Shown in pieces: positions 59,675-64,000 of a stretch of DNA of 64,000 bases. Position numbers and translations under genes: made by a program. Every line of letters starts with the position of its first letter. Positions within the stretch are counted from its first letter, which is position 1. Below the pieces are notes generated by a model that saw nothing but the letters and a program-made list of their open reading frames with translations, was not told the DNA's origin and ran no database searches. The DNA comes from Algibacter sp. L1A34 (GTDB taxonomy: Bacteria > Bacteroidota > Bacteroidia > Flavobacteriales > Flavobacteriaceae). The stretch is from assembly GCF_009796805.1 (NCBI RefSeq), contig NZ_CP047029.1, forward strand, positions 3,114,001 through 3,178,000. The letters are read 5' to 3'.

Positions 59675-61153
59675 TTATTTATTGATAAACGGTATTATTT
59701 TTTCTGGTTCTCCTGTAGAGGTGTAAAGGTTGGCAATAGCTTGGTAGTATTCATTAAGTGCTACCAATTGTTCTATTTTCGATTTTTTGTATAAGAGCGT
59801 GGCATCAATAACATCTATAGATTTTCCTAAACCTTCTTCAAATCGTCTCGTATTAATTCTTAAATTTTCTTTAGCCAATGCAACTGTTGCAGATAAGCTA
59901 TTGTAAAGCTTTTGTTGATTTAGCGCATTCACGTAGTTAGATTGAACAAGTAAGTGAATTTGTTGTAAAGCATATTCCTTCGCATTTTTAACTTCTTTTT
60001 GTAAATGTTTTTTAGCTTTAAATTGGTGAATATCTTTAAACCCGTTAAAGATATTTATTTGGGCTTGCACCCCTACAATAAATTTAGGAGGAATAATCGA
60101 GAGCTCATCACGTACAATATTGTAACTACCAAAAGCAGCTATGTTGGGCATAAATTTAGATTTTTCTAAAGCAAGGGCTTGTTTTGCCATTTCTTCTTTT
60201 TGCCCAATTAAACCTAAAATTGGTTGTTTTTCATAAGCTGTATTCAATAACGCTTCAAAATCTAAATAAAGATCTCTATAAGCAATGCTGTCCATAACCT
60301 TAAACTGAAAATCATCAGGAACGTTCATTGTAGAGCGGAGAGCCATGATGGCTAAAGTCTCTTTATTAAGGTCGTTGTTTAAATCCTTTTGAGCGTTTGC
60401 TACAGCAACTTGCGCTCTTAATAATTCGTGTTTGGGAAGAATTTCTAACTGAACAGCACGTTCAGCTTGTTCTTTATGTTTCAACATACCATTATAAACG
60501 GCTTCACGAGTTTGTACAACTTGTTTTATAAGAACTAGGTTTAAATAGCGCTCAATAAGCTCATTCGCAATGTCATCTTTTACTTGTGTAAATTCAATGT
60601 TTGCCGAATTTAGCTCTGCTTTTGCGTATTTTTTAGCTGCAATTATTTTTCCGCCTGTAAATAAAGGTTGGGTTGCTACTAAAGCTGCTGTTGGGAATTG
60701 TTGGTTGTCTACCTCCATATTTGGGTAGTCTGGAAATTGGCCTAAAACACTAGATAGTGTACTAAAAGCACTTTCCGTACTAACACCAGAAAGACCTATT
60801 TCATCGCCATAGGCTGTTACAAATGCGGCACCATATTTAGCTCCTAGTTCATCTAAAGAACTCGAAATTTGGGAGGTGTTTACTTCTATGTTCTCGCTGA
60901 GGTAAGTATAACCACCCAACAAATTAATTGAAGGTAAAAAGTTGCCTTTAGCCGCCTTGTCTTCATTTACTTTTTGTTGTATGCGCTCGTTATATTGTTT
61001 AATTTTACTGTTGTTGGAGTAACTTAGTTCTAAGGCTTCAGAAATACTTATTACTTTCTCTTGTGCTTTCGCATAAGATGTGAGTATCATCATAAGTAGA
61101 AAAGTCATCTTTGCGAATCCTGCTTTACGTTTTGTTCTTACTCGATCTTTCAT
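59675..61153 (-). CDS. TolC-family outer membrane efflux protein
   Basis: 492 residues. Signal peptide (about 10-30, ending YAKAQEK) after a basic start MKDRVRTKRKAG. SISEALELSYSNNSKIKQYN begins the mature channel; two helical repeats; the C-terminal YYQAIANLYTSTG. First gene of a four-gene export operon with a TGAT-type promoter. Confidence 0.92.
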   Translation of the reverse strand: MKDRVRTKRKAGFAKMTFLLMMILTSYAKAQEKVISISEALELSYSNNSKIKQYNERIQQKVNEDKAAKGNFLPSINLLGGYTYLSENIEVNTSQISSSLDELGAKYGAAFVTAYGDEIGLSGVSTESAFSTLSSVLGQFPDYPNMEVDNQQFPTAALVATQPLFTGGKIIAAKKYAKAELNSANIEFTQVKDDIANELIERYLNLVLIKQVVQTREAVYNGMLKHKEQAERAVQLEILPKHELLRAQVAVANAQKDLNNDLNKETLAIMALRSTMNVPDDFQFKVMDSIAYRDLYLDFEALLNTAYEKQPILGLIGQKEEMAKQALALEKSKFMPNIAAFGSYNIVRDELSIIPPKFIVGVQAQINIFNGFKDIHQFKAKKHLQKEVKNAKEYALQQIHLLVQSNYVNALNQQKLYNSLSATVALAKENLRINTRRFEEGLGKSIDVIDATLLYKKSKIEQLVALNEYYQAIANLYTSTGEPEKIIPFINK

Positions 61154-61184
61154 CTATTTATAAAAGTTTTATCTAATGTCTTGG

Positions 61185-61227
61185 CAAAGGTTTAATTCTT
61201 TAGAATGAATAAGTATGATTTAAATCA
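61185..61227 (-). promoter_or_regulatory. TGAY-class activator site and -7 box for the second efflux operon
   Basis: ATGAT-TTAA-ATCAT at 61215-61228. -7 box AACCTTTG (one mismatch) at 61192-61185. Spacing is 36.5 bp. Confidence 0.66.
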
Positions 61228-61228
61228 T

Positions 61229-61485
61229 TATAACGAAATAATTTTACTTTTTTTTAATTTGAAATGTTTCTTAACCATAGACTTATACATCGTTTAAGGT
61301 GACTTTTTATAAAAAAAAATAATTTATAAGAAGCTTTTATTATAAGAGTAAGAGAATTCTGTTATGAATGGCAATATGTAGAAAACTATAAGTTTTGTTA
61401 ATTATCCTGAAGTTAAACTTTATACTTTATAGCACTTTTTTTAAATACTGAAAAGGTATCCCGATGGTAAGTTTATAAGTTGTTT
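61229..61485. other. intergenic stretch, nothing further recognised
   Basis: About 255 bp between the efflux promoter and the 3' end of the glycolytic operon. AT-rich with a run of nine A on the plus strand. No clear terminator for the glucokinase gene, no coding piece or palindrome. Confidence 0.5.
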
Positions 61486-62565
61486 TTATTTTTGTTTAAG
61501 AGACATTGCTGCATAATAAGCTGCTCCGAGTAAAGCTGTATTATCGTTAAGAATAACATTTATAGGAACCATTTGTAAAAGAGAATTCATACGTCCAGAT
61601 TGCATAAAATTATCAGTAAATACTTCACGATTTATTCCTTTTATAATTTTAGGCATAATACCTCCACCAATATAAATACCTCCAGTAGCTTTGAATTTTA
61701 AAGCAAGTTGGGCAGATTCTATAGCTAAAAACCGAACAAAAAGATCTAAGGTTTCTCCGCAAATAGTATCCGCTCCTTCTAAAGCCGTTTTTGTAATTAC
61801 AGCTGCAGGGTCTTCTTTAGCCATTTTCGCTTTAAAAGCATCAGTTTCTTTTTCTCCACTAATATTACGTAATAGCTGATAGGTGTCGCGTATGCCTTGG
61901 CCAGAAAGTAGACGCTCCCAACTTACGTGTCCATATTTTTGTTGAAAATATTTCCAGACTTCAATATCAAAATCATTTCTTGGGCTAAAATCACAATGGC
62001 CTCCTTCGGTAGCGAAAGGATGATAAGCCTCACCATCCCAATACATACCAGCTTCACCCAAACCAGTGCCTGGAGAAATAATTACAGCATTGCCTTCTAT
62101 TTTTGAACCATATTTTAAAGGATCTAAATCTTTTTCTTTTAACGAGGCCAATCCATAGGCATTAGCTTGCATATCATTTATTAAAAAAATGGATTCTAAA
62201 TTTAGTGCACTAATAAGTTCTTCAGTATCAATTTTCCAAGGGAAGTTGGTACCATGTACTTTGCCATTAGTTATAGGGCCTGCAACACCAAAACAAATAC
62301 TATCTATTTGATCCATTTCTGCAACTTCAAAATCTTTTATAATTTCTAATAGTGAAGTATAAGTTTTTGTTTTATATGAATTTTGTTTAATTAGATATAG
62401 GTTGCCATCCTTGAACTCAAAAAGGGCGAGATTTGTTTTTGTACCGCCTATATCGCCAGCGAGGATGTTTCCTTTTTTATGACTTAAATTCGTTTTAGAC
62501 CCTACAGCTAAAGGAATCAAAGGTTCATGAAGTATGGATAATGGGTGGTTTTCCGGAATTTTCAT
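61486..62565 (-). CDS. glk: glucokinase (Glk family)
   Basis: 359 residues. Phosphate-binding GDIGGTKTNLALFE at about 38-51, sugar-binding ATEGGHCDFSPRND and GTGLGEAG. It phosphorylates glucose with ATP in the cytoplasm. An N-terminal extension of about 35 residues precedes the usual family start, with MKIPENHPLSILHEPLIPLA. Last gene of the operon, 12 bp after the aldolase gene. Confidence 0.9.
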   Translation of the reverse strand: MKIPENHPLSILHEPLIPLAVGSKTNLSHKKGNILAGDIGGTKTNLALFEFKDGNLYLIKQNSYKTKTYTSLLEIIKDFEVAEMDQIDSICFGVAGPITNGKVHGTNFPWKIDTEELISALNLESIFLINDMQANAYGLASLKEKDLDPLKYGSKIEGNAVIISPGTGLGEAGMYWDGEAYHPFATEGGHCDFSPRNDFDIEVWKYFQQKYGHVSWERLLSGQGIRDTYQLLRNISGEKETDAFKAKMAKEDPAAVITKTALEGADTICGETLDLFVRFLAIESAQLALKFKATGGIYIGGGIMPKIIKGINREVFTDNFMQSGRMNSLLQMVPINVILNDNTALLGAAYYAAMSLKQK

Positions 62566-62577
62566 GATGTTGTGTTT

Positions 62578-63624
62578 TTAAGCTATGGTTATCGATGGAT
62601 CTAAATAAATATCTTGAATAAGGTTAAGTAGTTTAACACCTTCTTTCATAGGTCTTTGAAATGCTTTTCTACCTGAAATTAATCCCATACCACCAGCTCT
62701 TTTGTTAATAACGGCCGTACGCACTGCAGCAGCAAAATCATCCTTACCAGAAGCGCCACCAGAGTTAATAAGTCCTGCTCGTCCCATATAGCAATTCGCG
62801 ACTTGGTATCTCGTTAAATCAATAGGGTGATCGGTAGTTAATTTGTTATAAACAAGGTCGCTAGTTTTTCCAAAGTTTTTTAAAGAAAGAAAACCACCAT
62901 TATTACTTGGTTGTTTTTGTTTAATAATATCCGCCTCAATGGTTACACCAAGGTGATTGGCTTGGCCAGTTAAATCGGCACTAACGGAATAATCTTTATC
63001 TGTTTTAAAGGCATCATTACGTAGGTAACACCAAAGTACTGTGGCCATACCTAACTCATGTGCACGTTTAAATGCTTTGCTAGTTTCTTGTATTTGTCTA
63101 TCAGATTCTGGAGAACCAAAGTAAATGGTGGCTCCTACAGCTACAGCTCCCATGTTCCAAGCTTGTTCTACTTCGGCAAAATAGATTTGATCAAAAGTGT
63201 TTGGATACGTAAGTAGTTCGTTATGATTCAATTTTACTAAAAAAGGAATTTTATGGGCGTATTTTCTAGAAACTGCACCAAGTACTCCAAGTGTTGAAGC
63301 TACGGCATTACAACCGCCTTCAATAGCTAGTTTTACTATGTTTTCTGGGTCGAAATACTCAGGGTTTGGTGCGAAACTAGCCCCTGCGGAATGTTCTACG
63401 CCTTGATCTACTGGTAAAAGCGAAAGATGTCCTGTTCCAGCAAGTCTTCCGTTATCAAATAGCTGTTGTAAGCTTCCTAAAACACGGTTTGATCTATCAG
63501 TTGATGCCATAATCCGATCATTGAAATCAGGGCCTGGTAGGTTAATCTTATCTTTAGAAATGGTTGTACATTCATGATCTAGTAGATATGATGTTTCTTC
63601 TTTTAAATATTTTTCAAGTTCCAT
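62578..63624 (-). CDS. class I fructose-bisphosphate aldolase (DhnA/FbaB type)
   Basis: 348 residues from the ATG at 63624. The upstream in-frame ATG (63666) overlaps the PfkB gene and adds nothing recognisable. The motifs [30 protein letters not shown] and [12 protein letters not shown] (the last carries the Schiff-base Lys region) mark the DhnA-type enzyme. It cleaves fructose 1,6-bisphosphate without metal. Operon with glucokinase and PfkB kinase. Confidence 0.9.
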   Translation of the reverse strand: MELEKYLKEETSYLLDHECTTISKDKINLPGPDFNDRIMASTDRSNRVLGSLQQLFDNGRLAGTGHLSLLPVDQGVEHSAGASFAPNPEYFDPENIVKLAIEGGCNAVASTLGVLGAVSRKYAHKIPFLVKLNHNELLTYPNTFDQIYFAEVEQAWNMGAVAVGATIYFGSPESDRQIQETSKAFKRAHELGMATVLWCYLRNDAFKTDKDYSVSADLTGQANHLGVTIEADIIKQKQPSNNGGFLSLKNFGKTSDLVYNKLTTDHPIDLTRYQVANCYMGRAGLINSGGASGKDDFAAAVRTAVINKRAGGMGLISGRKAFQRPMKEGVKLLNLIQDIYLDPSITIA

Positions 63625-63634
63625 AACTTTTGTT

Positions 63635-64000
63635 TTAATTTGTTTTTGTAATTGGTTTTTGTTCATTTATCCAATCGTAGAGTTTATCTGCATCTTCTTT
63701 ATTGCAAAGTTGTGTGCCGTGATGCATTGTAGCAGCAGTACCACATGCTACGCCGTACCTTACCATATCTCCTAAAGTTCTGCCCCATATTAAGCTCATA
63801 ACCATACCAGCAACCATACTGTCGCCTGCGCCAATAGTACTTTTTTGGTGAACTACAGGAGCTGGAACATGAACTATTTCATTTTTAGTGGCTAGTAAGG
63901 CTCCTTTTGGACCAAGGGATACTACAATAATTTCGCAATCATGATTTTCTAAAAACTGTTTAGCTAAGGGTTTCAAGTCTAAGTGAGTTATAGAGGGAAC
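63635..64000 (-). CDS. PfkB-family sugar kinase, partial (N-terminus outside window)
   Basis: The C-terminal 122 residues are present; the frame stays open to the window edge. Anion-hole and catalytic [11 protein letters not shown], preceded by [15 protein letters not shown]. Because it precedes aldolase and glucokinase, it is probably a 6-phosphofructokinase or 1-phosphofructokinase of the PfkB family. A gene for the start must lie beyond 64000. Confidence 0.88.
   Translation of the reverse strand, partial: VPSITHLDLKPLAKQFLENHDCEIIVVSLGPKGALLATKNEIVHVPAPVVHQKSTIGAGDSMVAGMVMSLIWGRTLGDMVRYGVACGTAATMHHGTQLCNKEDADKLYDWINEQKPITKTN

Overview
The window is low in G+C and reads as a chromosome segment of a member of the Bacteroidota, most likely a marine or aquatic Flavobacteriaceae. 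Supporting signs are the promoter box TAnnTTTG (or TAnnTTTA), weak Shine-Dalgarno sequences, many lipoproteins with Cys close behind a short hydrophobic leader, a decayed TonB-dependent receptor with a carboxypeptidase-regulatory-like domain, and the gene families present. No tRNA, rRNA, CRISPR array, insertion sequence or phage gene was seen.

Layout: 1-6370 is a TetR-controlled YbhG/F/S/R-type efflux operon (TolC, membrane-fusion lipoprotein, lipoprotein, OsmC, two ATPases, permease cut by the window edge). 6422-12840 holds sulfur and thiol redox genes: a persulfide dioxygenase-rhodanese, a peroxiredoxin, an operon of rhodanese, copper chaperone, cytochrome/DUF3365, thioredoxin and thiol methyltransferase, and a Cys-rich Crp-type regulator. 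12939-21200 has a tandem Usp, an FMN-binding protein, a DnaJ/CbpM/MscS operon, a LolCDE-like exporter and a TerB-like protein. 21336-36005 is the stress core: a sensor kinase with a FixL-like PAS and a LOV domain, a receiver-Crp hybrid regulator, five tandem Usp proteins, a probable small RNA, an eRF1-like protein, an ATP-cone nuclease, a beta-CASP RNase, Hsp20, and a TPR kinase/regulator pair. 36211-48511 has a flavoprotein, a ThrE-type exporter, two glycosyltransferase genes (one a giant fusion), a third Crp-type regulator and small stress proteins. 48800-52170 is mostly gene debris. 52174-61153 has a hydroxyacyl-CoA dehydrogenase, BON protein, ferric reductase-like protein, Dps and a second ABC-2 exporter. 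61486-64000 is an upper-glycolysis operon (glucokinase, class I aldolase, PfkB kinase) that runs out of the window.

The unifying observation is regulatory. Twenty-two Crp/Fnr-shaped inverted repeats (two half-sites separated by 4 bp) lie in front of genes, and in 19 of them the centre is exactly 36.5 bp from the last base of a TAnnTTTG-like -7 box, which puts the centre near -41.5 (class II activation). The half-sites form three classes: GTAAC (6.8-12.8 kb), TGAC/TGAT (13.8-61 kb) and GCTAC (45.6-48.6 kb). Three Crp-type regulators with three different recognition helices are encoded here. I infer that the window is a multi-regulator stress, low-oxygen and thiol regulon, with an oxygen/blue-light sensor kinase and a TGAY-controlled small RNA at its core. 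The positions were read directly from the sequence by hand. The pairing of regulators with sites is inference.
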